From: Pollutimonas harenae
GTDB taxonomy: Bacteria; Pseudomonadota; Gammaproteobacteria; Burkholderiales; Burkholderiaceae_B
Assembly (NCBI RefSeq): GCF_004153685.1
Contig: NZ_SDQD01000003.1
Span: 248,001 to 312,000, forward strand
DNA: 64,000 nucleotides
Direction: 5' to 3'
Shown piece after piece: positions 26,878 through 35,854 of this stretch (within the stretch, counting starts at the first letter, position 1; each line of letters begins with the position of its first letter). The notes below the pieces were generated by a model. The model searched no databases. It worked only from the letters and a program-made list of their open reading frames with translations, and had not been told where the DNA came from. Both the position numbers and the translations under genes were made by a program.

Positions 26878-27885
26878 ATGAAAGCCATTCAAATCCAGCA
26901 TCCCGGTGGTCTGGAGCTCCTGCGTCTTGTCGATATGGCCCCTCCGGGTGCTCCAAAAGCGGGCGAGATCCAGGTGCGCATCCATGCCAGCTCGCTCAAT
27001 TACCATGACCTTGGCGTAGTCACTGGCCACGGCCGCGCAGAGAATGGCCGTATTCCGATGGCCGATGGTGCAGGGGTTGTCGCTGCCGTAGGCGACGGCG
27101 TAACAGAGTTTGCCGTGGGTGATGCCGTTGTTTCGTGTTTCTTCCCACACTGGCAATCTGGCCGGGACGTGCCCAGCACATTCCAAACCGTCCCAGGCGA
27201 TGGCGTAGACGGTTTTGCGCGCGAGTGGGTCAACATGCCCATTCATGCATTCACGCTCGCGCCCAAGGGGTACACCCACGAAGAAGCCGCCGCACTGACA
27301 ACGGCTGGCCTTACCGCTTGGCGAGCGCTGGTGGTCGACGCTCGCATACAGGCAGGTGACACCGTGCTGGTACTGGGCACCGGTGGCGTCTCCATCTTTG
27401 CACTGCAAATGGCCAAGTCCATGGGAGCACGAGTGATAGCCACGACCTCGTCCGACGCCAAGAAAGAGCGCCTGCTCGCACTGGGGGCTGATCAGGTCAT
27501 CAACTACAACGACCAGCCCGAATGGGGCGACGTGGTGCTGGCCTCTACCGGAGGCCGGGGTGTCGACATGGTGGTGGAAGTGGGCGGTCCTGGCACCTTG
27601 CCCCAGTCCATTCGCGCCTGCGCTCCCGGCGGTCACATTGCGCTGATCGGCGTGCTTACGGGCTTTTCGGGCAGCATTCCCAGCGCTGAAATGATGCGCA
27701 AGCAGCAAACGCTGCGTGGTCTGATCGTCGGCAGCCGCGAGCAACAGCAAGACATGGTGCGCGCATTGGAAAACTTCAGTTGGCGCCCCATCATCGACAG
27801 CAGCTACCCGCTGGAACAGATTGCCGAGGCCTTTGCTCACCAGAAAGCCGCCAGACACTTCGGTAAGATATGTCTGCACTATTGA
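26878..27885 (+). CDS. Zinc-independent MDR oxidoreductase (quinone reductase-like)
   Basis: This medium-chain dehydrogenase/reductase has 335 residues. An N-terminal GroES-like domain (MADGAGVVAAVGDGVTEFAVGDAV) is followed by a Rossmann domain with VLVLGTGGVSIFALQMAKSMGARV. The catalytic zinc cysteine expected near residue 38 in alcohol dehydrogenases is replaced (SSLNYHDLGVV), placing it with NADPH:quinone oxidoreductases and enoyl reductases. The ATG follows AAGGAC. It is a single gene and its substrate is unknown. Confidence 0.85.
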   Translation: MKAIQIQHPGGLELLRLVDMAPPGAPKAGEIQVRIHASSLNYHDLGVVTGHGRAENGRIPMADGAGVVAAVGDGVTEFAVGDAVVSCFFPHWQSGRDVPSTFQTVPGDGVDGFAREWVNMPIHAFTLAPKGYTHEEAAALTTAGLTAWRALVVDARIQAGDTVLVLGTGGVSIFALQMAKSMGARVIATTSSDAKKERLLALGADQVINYNDQPEWGDVVLASTGGRGVDMVVEVGGPGTLPQSIRACAPGGHIALIGVLTGFSGSIPSAEMMRKQQTLRGLIVGSREQQQDMVRALENFSWRPIIDSSYPLEQIAEAFAHQKAARHFGKICLHY

Positions 27886-28003
27886 AAGTTGCTCAAGCAA
27901 TCCGGCCGTTTATCGCTGAGCTGGCCGATGCGGAAGGCGTCGCACAGGACGCCTGGCTGCGCTGACACACCGCAGCACAACAAAACTTTGCAGCACGAAA
28001 AAG

Positions 28004-29224
28004 ATGCGACGTTCAACTCAGAACCGGTCAGCCAGAGCCGTCGGCCGAATTTTCAGACTGACATCCCTGCTGGTAGCACTGGCCCTGCCCGCCCTCTCCA
28101 TGGCAGTAGAAGAACTGCGGATTATCACCTCGTACCAGCCCAGTATGACCCACCCCATGCTAGAGGCATTCCAGCAGCGCTATCCGGATATCCACGTCCG
28201 GGTGCTGAACAAGAACACGCACGCCGCCGTCGATGAGATGCTAGCTGGCAACGAGCGACGCTTTGACCTGTTCTGGGCGTCGGCCCCCGAAGCTTTCGTG
28301 GTGCTGGAACACGCCGGCCTGCTGGTGGACCTGGGCCATGGGCCGCATGCCGATTTCGCTTGGTCGGCAGTGGGCTGGACATGGCGCAGCCCCCACGGTC
28401 CCACAGGTCAATTCCCGGTGCCGCAAGACTGGAACGATCTGCTGGATCCCGCCTTTGCCCAAAGCATCGCAATGTCGCACCCTATGCGGTCAGGCACCAT
28501 GCATTCTCTACTGGAGACCATACTGCAGGATCGCGGCTGGCAGGCGGGTTGGGCATGGGTTCTGGAGCTGACTGGCCAACTGAACACCATTTCCGCCCGC
28601 AGCTTTGGCGTGCTGGAGGGCGTTGTCAGGGGTGATTTCACCATAGGGTTGACCATAGACTTCCTGGCGCTCACACGTAGCACAGATGGACTGGTGTTCC
28701 GCTATGGCCGCCCGGTGATCATGATCCCGGCGCGAATCGCAGCATTGCGGGGAAGTCAGCACAATAAGGCTGCTCACGCCTTCATGGACTTCGTATTGTC
28801 CGAGGACGGACAGCGCATATTGCTTCGTCCCGATGTGCGCCGCATTCCCGTCAATCCTGATGTCCGTGCGGAACTGGCCGAATCCCTCAACCCTGAAGTC
28901 AGGGCGGCATTGAATTTCAGCTGGTCACGCTACGATCCCGAGCTGGCCGCACGGCGTTACTGGGAGGTCAATCAGATCTTCGAAGCCTTTGTTGCACGCG
29001 ACCTGCTGCTGCGCCGCGACCTGTGGCGACGCCTGCGGGCGCTGAGCCAGGCCCCCGCAGCGGAACGCACTCGCATCCGGCGCCTGCTGACATGGATGCC
29101 ACTGACCGAGCACCAGGCGCGCTCAACCTCCCAAAATCGCGAGACACTGGTGGAATGGTCGGAGCGCTCTCACACCATACTGCGTGATGCCGAGGCACTC
29201 ATCCGCTTGCTGGAACAACCATGA
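28004..29224 (+). CDS. PgtC-like periplasmic sensor binding protein
   Basis: This periplasmic protein (signal peptide to about residue 35, ending LSMA) belongs to the type II solute-binding family that includes PgtC of the Salmonella phosphoglycerate system and iron- or sugar-phosphate-binding proteins. It is clearly related to the importer binding protein encoded at 32695: both share LxxFDL/DLMWASAP-E/D-AF, RSGTxHxxxETxLQ and RSFGV. It lacks about 18 residues present in that paralogue, including the GIMYNT element. Its TGA overlaps the kinase ATG (ATGA), implying that it works as the ligand-sensing partner of the kinase rather than with a permease. Confidence 0.82.
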   Translation: MRRSTQNRSARAVGRIFRLTSLLVALALPALSMAVEELRIITSYQPSMTHPMLEAFQQRYPDIHVRVLNKNTHAAVDEMLAGNERRFDLFWASAPEAFVVLEHAGLLVDLGHGPHADFAWSAVGWTWRSPHGPTGQFPVPQDWNDLLDPAFAQSIAMSHPMRSGTMHSLLETILQDRGWQAGWAWVLELTGQLNTISARSFGVLEGVVRGDFTIGLTIDFLALTRSTDGLVFRYGRPVIMIPARIAALRGSQHNKAAHAFMDFVLSEDGQRILLRPDVRRIPVNPDVRAELAESLNPEVRAALNFSWSRYDPELAARRYWEVNQIFEAFVARDLLLRRDLWRRLRALSQAPAAERTRIRRLLTWMPLTEHQARSTSQNRETLVEWSERSHTILRDAEALIRLLEQP

Positions 29225-31212
29225 GACACTGGCGCGGCTCCATCAGAGGGCGCTTGCTGGCCGCACTGATACTGGTAGTGCTGATTGCTGCAGGTGTACT
29301 GGCAGTGGGCATGGGCGTGATGTTGCGGGCCGAAAACGACTTCCGCACGCTGGCCCAGGATCGCATTCCTGCCGTTGCCCTGGCGGGCGAGCTGGCCGAG
29401 GCAACAGGTGATCTGGCCGCACTCGCCATGCAAATGGTCGCAGATCCCGCCATGCCTGCAACACCGATGCAACAGGCCATAGACAAGGCAGCAAGAGGGG
29501 TTGAGGCAGTTCTGGCCTCACCGGTACTGCAGGCAGCACCAGAACGGGCCGCGACTCGCGCGGCAACCAGTGTGGCTGAACGGGACCTGCGACGTGCCCT
29601 GACCGATTTCAGCCGGATCAGCGCAGATCTGGCCCAGCATGCCCGGGCCGAGGCCAGGGCTGGCATAGAGCTACGCTGGGTCCATGCCGATGCGCAGGAT
29701 CAAGTGCAAGGAATTCTTAGCGATCTGTCCTTCAATATGGACACCCAACTGGCGGCCCTGGTCAGCGCGGCTGACCAAGTGACCCGCAGCCGAGCCGAGC
29801 AAGCCTTATCGCGAGACTGGCTGCTACGTGACCGGATGCAGCAGATTGGGTCAGAGGCCGCCACACTGACCGCGCTTTTGTTGCAGGCGCGGTCAGCTGA
29901 CAATCTCGATGCGCTGGAGCAAGCTCGTGGACTTGGCCGCGACACACTGGACAGGCTGGCGTTGGCACAACTGAACCTGCCATCGCGCGTGGACATCAAG
30001 CTGCTGGTCCAGACACTGGACAAGCTCAAGGCACTGGCGACAGGTGAAGGCAACGTCTTCGCCCAGCAGCAGCAGCGGCTGGATTTTCATCGTGCCGCCG
30101 TTACCGAACTACATGCAGCTCAGTCGAGCCTGGCCCGGATGCAAGCTGCACTGACTGACTTGGGCCGGACCGAACGCATTGGGGCCCAGCAAAGCGCCGA
30201 TGCGGCAGCAGCCGCTATCGAACGCGGTTCGATCTGGCTGGCATTGGTGACATTGATCGGGGCAATAGCAACCGCCGCCATTTTGGCAATTTTTGTCCAT
30301 CGCCGTATCCTGCTGCGGATAGAAGCGTTGTCTGCCGATCTGCGTCGCATCGCCCAAGGAGACCTGACAGGGGGCCTGCAGACTCACGATGCAAGCGCCT
30401 CTGAACCAAACGAAAGAGACGAAATCACCGATATGACACATGCCGTAGGCGTGTTTCGCGCTTCAGTCCGCGAGCGCCAGCAAGCCATAGAGCGACTGGA
30501 GCTGACACAACGCGATCTGGTGCAGGCGGGCAAAATGGCCGCCCTTGGGCAGATGTCGGCCGCCATCAGTCACGAGATCAACCAGCCTCTGGCTGCCATC
30601 GGCCACCGATTGCATAATCTGGGTGCGGCTCATCCTGACGCCCGCCCCGCCATTGCTCGAATTGACGCTCTGCTGGAACGCATCACGCGCACCATTGGAC
30701 ATCTACGCCGCATCGCTCGTCGGTCGGCTCACCGCAATGGCTGCGTACCGCTGGCCGAGCCTATGCAGGCTGCGCTGGAACTGCTAGACCACCGCTTGCG
30801 TGCCGAAGGGGTGCGCGTAAAATGCCATGATCTCAGCGATCTGCAAGTCGCCGGCGACGAAATTCTGCTTGAGCAAGTTTTGCTGAACATCCTTGGCAAT
30901 GCGCTGGATGCCATCGCTACGCGCGAAGCGGCACTCGAGCCGGGGCTGATACACATAGAATTACATGAGGGCGATCCCGTCAGGCTATCGATCCGCGACA
31001 ATGGTATAGGTCTGGGCGGACAAAGCGGGCAGACGCTGACCGACCCATTCGTGACGACTAAAGAACCAGGCAAGGGGCTGGGTTTAGGCCTGTCAATTGC
31101 CTTTAACGTCATGCAGGATATGGGCGGACACCTGGAGATAGAACAACAGCCGGAAGGCGGAGCCATGGTACGGCTACGCCTGAATCGCTGGCAGGAAAAA
31201 AATAATGAGTGA
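29221..31212 (+). CDS. PgtB-like membrane sensor histidine kinase
   Basis: The kinase has 663 residues. A first membrane helix (about 12-34) and a second (about 337-359) frame a long, mostly helical periplasmic domain. A HAMP region follows to about residue 412, then the dimerisation/phosphoacceptor motif AALGQMSAAISHEINQPLAA with H451. The ATP-binding domain has N560 in NILGNALDAI, DNGIGLGG and GLGLGLSI. The kinase core resembles DctB and PgtB. It overlaps the sensor protein gene by four bases and the regulator gene by eight, so all three are translationally coupled. I infer that the periplasmic protein presents ligand to the long extracytoplasmic domain. Confidence 0.85.
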   Translation: MRHWRGSIRGRLLAALILVVLIAAGVLAVGMGVMLRAENDFRTLAQDRIPAVALAGELAEATGDLAALAMQMVADPAMPATPMQQAIDKAARGVEAVLASPVLQAAPERAATRAATSVAERDLRRALTDFSRISADLAQHARAEARAGIELRWVHADAQDQVQGILSDLSFNMDTQLAALVSAADQVTRSRAEQALSRDWLLRDRMQQIGSEAATLTALLLQARSADNLDALEQARGLGRDTLDRLALAQLNLPSRVDIKLLVQTLDKLKALATGEGNVFAQQQQRLDFHRAAVTELHAAQSSLARMQAALTDLGRTERIGAQQSADAAAAAIERGSIWLALVTLIGAIATAAILAIFVHRRILLRIEALSADLRRIAQGDLTGGLQTHDASASEPNERDEITDMTHAVGVFRASVRERQQAIERLELTQRDLVQAGKMAALGQMSAAISHEINQPLAAIGHRLHNLGAAHPDARPAIARIDALLERITRTIGHLRRIARRSAHRNGCVPLAEPMQAALELLDHRLRAEGVRVKCHDLSDLQVAGDEILLEQVLLNILGNALDAIATREAALEPGLIHIELHEGDPVRLSIRDNGIGLGGQSGQTLTDPFVTTKEPGKGLGLGLSIAFNVMQDMGGHLEIEQQPEGGAMVRLRLNRWQEKNNE

Positions 31213-32527
31213 CATTGCACAGGTAATGCTGGTCGAAGATGACACCGACCTGCGGTTGGCCACAATAGAAACGTTGGAACTGGCTGGATTTCAAGTACTG
31301 GGGTTCGAAAATGCCGCGCCCGCACTGGCGGCGCTACATCCCGATTTTCCCGGTGTAATTCTCTCGGATTTGCGCATGCCTGGTCTTTCGGGGCTGGACT
31401 TTCTGGATCGGGCTCAAAAATTGGCAGCGAATGTTCCCTTCATCCTGATCACTGCACACGGTGACGTGCCAGCCGCCATCCGTGCCATGCGCGCAGGCGC
31501 GCATGATTTTCTGGAAAAACCCTGCCCACCCGAACTGATGCTTGATGTACTGCGACGTGCGCAGGCCATGCGCAACCTGCAGCTGGAAAACCACCACTTG
31601 CGCGATCGCCTGGATCGCAGCACGATACCCGAGGAACAACTGATCGGGCGCTCCCCGGCCATGCAGGACTTGCGCAGACAATTACAGACACTCGCCGGCC
31701 TGCAGGTCGACTTAATGATCGCAGGCGAAACCGGCACTGGCAAGGAACTTGTCGCCCAGGTACTGCATGCCATGTCTGCACGCGCAGACGGCCCTTTTAT
31801 TGCGATCAATTGCGGAGCGCTGAATGCGGCCGAGGTTGACCGCGAACTGTTTGGCACCGGCGACTCCCTCGGTCTTATTGCACGGGCCGAGGGTGGCACG
31901 CTGTATCTGGACGAGCTGGAATCCATGCCTGAAGATCTTCAGGTACGTTTGCTGCGAGTACTGGATGCACGCGAAATCACACCGCTAGGTGCTGCACCAC
32001 GCCCCGTCGACCTCCGTATCTTCGGCAGTGTCAAACGCCCGCCCGATACGCTGATGGCTGATGGCTTGTTGCGACCCGATCTGTTTCACCGCTTCAATGC
32101 CGCACTGCAACTGCCGCCACTGCGCCAGCGCAACGACGACGCAGCACTGCTAGTCGCCCATTTTGCCACTCATGCCGCCGCACGCCACAACCTGCCCAAA
32201 ATCCATATCGACGAAGCCCTGCGTCGCCGAATAGCCTGGCATGACTGGCCCGGCAACGTGCGCGAGGCTCGCAATCTGGCCGAACGCCTGGTTATAGGCA
32301 TGGATCCCGGCCTACCCGCTCAGGGTGAGCGCACGGCGGTAACCAGCCACCCTGGCTATGACGCCGCTATGGAAGATTTCGAATCGCGCTTGTTGCGCGC
32401 CGCACTGATGGAAACCGGCGGCCGCAAAACCGAGGCAGCCAACTTGCTGGGCATTCCGCGCAAGCGGCTTTATCTGCGGTTGCGTCATCACAAGCTACTG
32501 GAGGGCGCAGATTCGGGTCAGAAGTGA
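31205..32527 (+). CDS. PgtA-like NtrC-family response regulator lacking GAFTGA
   Basis: The 440-residue response regulator has a receiver domain with D12/D13, phosphoacceptor D55 (VILSDLRMPG), T83 and K105. An AAA+ domain follows with Walker A GETGTGKE (residues 174-181) and Walker B GGTLYLDELE. A Fis-type helix-turn-helix (GRKTEAANLLGIPRKRLYLRL) closes it. In the place where sigma-54 activators have GAFTGA, this protein reads ELFGTGDSLGLIARAEGG, so the loop is missing. PgtA of Salmonella is likewise an atypical member. It therefore probably activates a sigma-70 promoter. Two matching dyads overlap its own stop codon, in front of the importer genes. Confidence 0.85.
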   Translation: MSDIAQVMLVEDDTDLRLATIETLELAGFQVLGFENAAPALAALHPDFPGVILSDLRMPGLSGLDFLDRAQKLAANVPFILITAHGDVPAAIRAMRAGAHDFLEKPCPPELMLDVLRRAQAMRNLQLENHHLRDRLDRSTIPEEQLIGRSPAMQDLRRQLQTLAGLQVDLMIAGETGTGKELVAQVLHAMSARADGPFIAINCGALNAAEVDRELFGTGDSLGLIARAEGGTLYLDELESMPEDLQVRLLRVLDAREITPLGAAPRPVDLRIFGSVKRPPDTLMADGLLRPDLFHRFNAALQLPPLRQRNDDAALLVAHFATHAAARHNLPKIHIDEALRRRIAWHDWPGNVREARNLAERLVIGMDPGLPAQGERTAVTSHPGYDAAMEDFESRLLRAALMETGGRKTEAANLLGIPRKRLYLRLRHHKLLEGADSGQK

Positions 32528-32553
32528 CCCATGAAATGAGTCAGGTTTAACCC
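32515..32553 (+). promoter_or_regulatory. Tandem dyads, candidate binding sites of the PgtA-like regulator
   Basis: GGGTCA-GAAG-TGACCC (32515-32530) is a perfect dyad, and GAGTCA-GGTT-TAACCC (32538-32553) is an imperfect copy. Both fit GRGTYA-N4-TRACCC and they are 23 bp apart, close to two helical turns. They straddle the regulator stop codon and lie 25-63 bp upstream of the -35 box of the importer promoter. Confidence 0.55.
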
Positions 32554-32577
32554 ATTTTATTCTTTAAAAACAAATAC

Positions 32578-32606
32578 TTGAGTGTTTTAGAATATTCATG
32601 CATAGT
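32578..32606 (+). promoter_or_regulatory. Sigma-70-like promoter of the importer operon
   Basis: TTGAGT at 32578-32583 and CATAGT at 32601-32606 are separated by 17 bp. The predicted transcript start is near 32613, leaving an 80-base leader and a strong GGAGGAG site before the ATG at 32695. No sigma-54 -24/-12 element is visible in the gap. Confidence 0.45.
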
Positions 32607-32694
32607 CTTGTCCGTACAGGCGTAATCCGGTTCTGCATCGCCATGATCCGTCTGACACAGCATGGAAAGAACAAACAAACACCAGGAGGAGTAA

Positions 32695-34020
32695 ATGAAG
32701 AAAATCTTGACCCTCAGCGCCACTGCCGCCGCGCTACTGATGACGTCTGCCTTGGCCTTTGCCGATACGGTAACAGTCGTCACATCATTCCCGCGAGACT
32801 TGACCGATCCGTTCAAGACCGCCTTTGAGGCCGCCAATCCGGGCACCACGCTGGAAGTGGTCAGCCGCAACACCAATGCTGCTGTTTCTCACCTGAAGGA
32901 AACCCAGAGCGCCAATAGTGTAGACCTGATGTGGGCCTCGGCGCCCGACGCCTTCGAAGTATTGAAAGCCGATGGACTCCTGGCCAAGGTTGATATAGAT
33001 TCCAAAGGCATTCCCGATGCGATCGGTGGCTATCCCATTAATGATGCCGATGGCTACTATTATGGCTTCGCGGCCTCAGGCTATGGGATCATGTACAACA
33101 CCCGCTATGCCAAAGCCAACGACCTGCCCCCAGCCAAAGAATGGGACGATCTGAAACGTGCAGAATACAGCGGCCATGTCGCGATGTCCGCGCCCTCACG
33201 CTCCGGCACCACCCACCTGACGGTCGAAACCCTGTTGCAGGGCGAAGGCTGGGATAAGGGCTGGGCCACCTGGAAATGGATCGCGGGCAATATGAACACC
33301 GTGACCGAACGCAGCTTCGGCGTACCTGATGCAGTGAACTCGGGCGCTACCGGCTTCGGTATTGTGATCGACTTCTTTGGTCTGGCATCCAAGGCCTCAG
33401 GCTTTCCGGTCGAGCTGGTCTACCCAAGCGTGACCGCCATCGTACCTGCGAATATCGCCGTCATCAAAAATGCGCCTAATGAAGAAGGTGCGGTGAAGTT
33501 CATCGAGTTCCTGCTGTCACCCAAGGGCCAGCAAATACTGCTGAACCCGGCCATCATGCGCCTGCCGGTCAATCCTGCCGCCTACGAGAACACACCTGAA
33601 GGCTTCCCCAACCCCTTCTCCAAAGATTTCGCACCCGGTGCGATTGAGTTCGATGTGGATACATCGGGCGAACGCTATAACCTCGTGAACTCCTTGTTCG
33701 ATGTGCTGATAACCTACCGCCTGGAAGATCTGCGCGAAGCAGTATCGGCCATACATAAAGCCGAAGCAGCACATGAGAAAAACGGCAACGACAAGGCTGC
33801 TGCCCTCATCGCCGAGGCCCGCAAGCTGATCGAAGCCATGCCTATTACCGCAGAGCAAGCATCAGACCCTGCATTCGCAAACGTCTTCACCACCTCGCGT
33901 GCCAAGGCCGAAACCAAGGTCGTCGGTCGTCAGGCTGAAGTTGAACAGGGCTGGGACAGCTTTGCGGTGGAAAACTATCGCAAGGCCCGCGAACTGGCCG
34001 AGCAAGCAGCAGCGCTGTAA
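32695..34020 (+). CDS. ABC importer periplasmic binding protein, PgtC paralogue
   Basis: The protein has 441 residues with a clear signal peptide (cleavage after LAFA, residue 23). It is a type II binding protein of the FbpA/AfuA/PgtC group: DLMWASAPDAFEVL, GIMYNTRYAK, SRSGTTHLTVETLLQGEGW and ERSFGVPDAV are all present. The long charged C-terminal helical tail (about 110 residues) is shared with the PgtC-like sensor. Members of this group bind ferric ion, sugar phosphates or phosphoglycerate. With a phosphatase gene in the same operon and a PgtBC-type sensor next door, a phosphorylated small molecule is the best guess. It begins the importer operon. Confidence 0.85.
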   Translation: MKKILTLSATAAALLMTSALAFADTVTVVTSFPRDLTDPFKTAFEAANPGTTLEVVSRNTNAAVSHLKETQSANSVDLMWASAPDAFEVLKADGLLAKVDIDSKGIPDAIGGYPINDADGYYYGFAASGYGIMYNTRYAKANDLPPAKEWDDLKRAEYSGHVAMSAPSRSGTTHLTVETLLQGEGWDKGWATWKWIAGNMNTVTERSFGVPDAVNSGATGFGIVIDFFGLASKASGFPVELVYPSVTAIVPANIAVIKNAPNEEGAVKFIEFLLSPKGQQILLNPAIMRLPVNPAAYENTPEGFPNPFSKDFAPGAIEFDVDTSGERYNLVNSLFDVLITYRLEDLREAVSAIHKAEAAHEKNGNDKAAALIAEARKLIEAMPITAEQASDPAFANVFTTSRAKAETKVVGRQAEVEQGWDSFAVENYRKARELAEQAAAL

Positions 34021-34038
34021 TACACACGCTCAGCTCCG

Positions 34039-34073
34039 CCAAGACCCGCGCCCTGATCGAGCGCGGGTCTTGG
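34039..34073 (+). promoter_or_regulatory. Intercistronic 13-bp stem-loop after the binding-protein gene
   Basis: CCAAGACCCGCGC at 34039-34051 pairs perfectly with GCGCGGGTCTTGG at 34061-34073 around a nine-base loop. There is no U-run, so partial termination or protection of the binding-protein message is likely, lowering permease expression relative to binding protein. Confidence 0.55.
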
Positions 34074-34098
34074 CCCGCCCATTCCCTTTAGGACGAGC

Positions 34099-35838
34099 AT
34101 GACAGACATTACTTTCCGGGACGCCGCCCCGCGCCGCTTCACGCTGTTCCCGCGCCTGTCAGGTGCTGCAGTCGCCGGCATCCTGATCGCGATCTTTCTG
34201 ATGGCGTTCCTTATCCTGCCGGTGGCGCAGGTGATTTATGTCGCCTTTCTGGACGCGCGCACGGGCGTCTTTACACTGCAGAACTTTCAGGATTTCTTCA
34301 ACACGACGCTGTTTCGCGAAAGCTTCGTAAACTCGTTCTATGTTTCTGCAATGTCAGTGGTGGTCGCGACCGCGATCGCACTGCCATTGGCCTATATCAC
34401 CACACGCTTTAACTTCGCCGGCACTGCTGCAATTCAGGCACTAGGAATCATTCCGCTGATCATGCCCCCCTTCGTGGGCGCGGTGGCTATGTCACTGCTG
34501 TTTGGCCGCAACGGTTCCATCAACCTGCTCCTGAACGAATATTTCGGCTTTCGAATTCCGTTCATGGAAGGACTGTCCGGCGTCATTCTGGTTCAGTCCA
34601 TCCATTACTTCCCTTTTATCCTGATCAACCTGTCAGCCAGCTTGCGCAATATCGACCGCTCCATGGAAGAGGCGGCGCAGAACCTGGGTTCTTATGGCAT
34701 GCGGATGTTCCGCCGCATCGTCTTCCCGCTGGCCATGCCCGGTTATCTGGCTGGCGCTGCATTGGTCTTCATCAAGGTCTTCGACGACCTGGGCACTCCC
34801 CTGCTGCTGAACGTCAATAATATGCTGGCGCCGCAGGCCTACCTGCGTGTCACCGGTGTCGGAATCAATGACCCCATGGGCTATGTGATTTCTTTCATCC
34901 TGGTGGCATTCTCGGTGTTTTCACTTTGGGCCTCGTTCCTGTTCATGCGAGGCAAAGATTATGCGACAGTACAAAAGGGTGGCGGCGGACTATCGCGCCG
35001 CGACTTGAAGCCGCGTGAGAAATGGCTGGCATGGACCGTGATCGGACTGATACTTGCCATGGTGCTATCGCCGCATATTGGACTGCTGCTGCTGGCATTT
35101 GGCACAATCTGGTCTTTTGCACCGCTGCCTGACGCGTTCACTCTCCAGCACTTCGGCACCATCTTCACCCAATCCTCGCAGTATGTCTGGAATACGCTGA
35201 TCTATGCCAGCTCGGCCGCCGTGATCGATGTGGTCCTGGGCACAGCCATTGCCTATATTGTGATCCGCACCAAGCTGGCCGGACGCAAATGGTTGGACTA
35301 TATGGCAACTGCAGCACTGGCCGTTCCAGGTGTAGTGCTGGGCATAGGTTATCTGCGCATGTTCCACAGCATTCAGCTCCCCTTTGGCCTGGGTCAGATG
35401 TCCAGCTTCTGGGGCATCATCATCGTTGCGCTGGCCGTGCGTCGCCTGCCGTACGCACTACGGGCATGCATGGCGGCACTGCAACAGATTTCTCTCTCGC
35501 TTGAAGAGGCCGCCGAAAGCCTGGGCGCTTCACGCACCAGCACCATACGGCGCATCGTGGTGCCCTTGATGACGGGAGGCATACTTGCCGGCTTCGTGAC
35601 CAGTTTCGCTACGGCAGCCGTCGAACTCTCGGCAACCATCATGCTGGTTGCGCGCTCGTCCGACGCACCTCTTGCTTACGGCATCTACCTTTACATGCAA
35701 TCGCCTGCAGGACGCGGGCCCGGCGCTGCCCTTGGCATCCTGGCCGTTGTGATTGTGGCAATTGGCACCTATCTTTCGCAGCGCATCATCGAGCGCGAGC
35801 GTGCACGTCAAACCATGACCGGCGACGGACAGCACTAA
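34099..35838 (+). CDS. ABC importer permease, fused two-domain (FbpB/AfuB type)
   Basis: The 579-residue membrane protein has two tandem permease domains, each with about six helices and an EAA loop. The first loop is RSMEEAAQNLGSYGMRMFRRIVFPL and the second is LSLEEAAESLGASRTSTIRRIVVPL. It therefore supplies both halves of the membrane channel, as in ferric and hexose-phosphate importers of this family. It starts 78 bases after the binding-protein gene and is followed 16 bases later by the ATPase gene. Confidence 0.9.
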   Translation: MTDITFRDAAPRRFTLFPRLSGAAVAGILIAIFLMAFLILPVAQVIYVAFLDARTGVFTLQNFQDFFNTTLFRESFVNSFYVSAMSVVVATAIALPLAYITTRFNFAGTAAIQALGIIPLIMPPFVGAVAMSLLFGRNGSINLLLNEYFGFRIPFMEGLSGVILVQSIHYFPFILINLSASLRNIDRSMEEAAQNLGSYGMRMFRRIVFPLAMPGYLAGAALVFIKVFDDLGTPLLLNVNNMLAPQAYLRVTGVGINDPMGYVISFILVAFSVFSLWASFLFMRGKDYATVQKGGGGLSRRDLKPREKWLAWTVIGLILAMVLSPHIGLLLLAFGTIWSFAPLPDAFTLQHFGTIFTQSSQYVWNTLIYASSAAVIDVVLGTAIAYIVIRTKLAGRKWLDYMATAALAVPGVVLGIGYLRMFHSIQLPFGLGQMSSFWGIIIVALAVRRLPYALRACMAALQQISLSLEEAAESLGASRTSTIRRIVVPLMTGGILAGFVTSFATAAVELSATIMLVARSSDAPLAYGIYLYMQSPAGRGPGAALGILAVVIVAIGTYLSQRIIERERARQTMTGDGQH

Positions 35839-35854
35839 GTTTCGGAGACCAAAT

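Noticed and set aside
26878-27900. A long reading frame on the opposite strand of the MDR gene
   Set aside because: The forward frame has a full, recognisable MDR protein; the reverse frame shows no domain and is a shadow of it.
32528-32694. A sigma-54 promoter in front of the importer genes
   Set aside because: I found no TGGCAC-N5-TTGCW-like element; the best candidate (TGACACAGCATGG) does not fit, and the regulator lacks GAFTGA.
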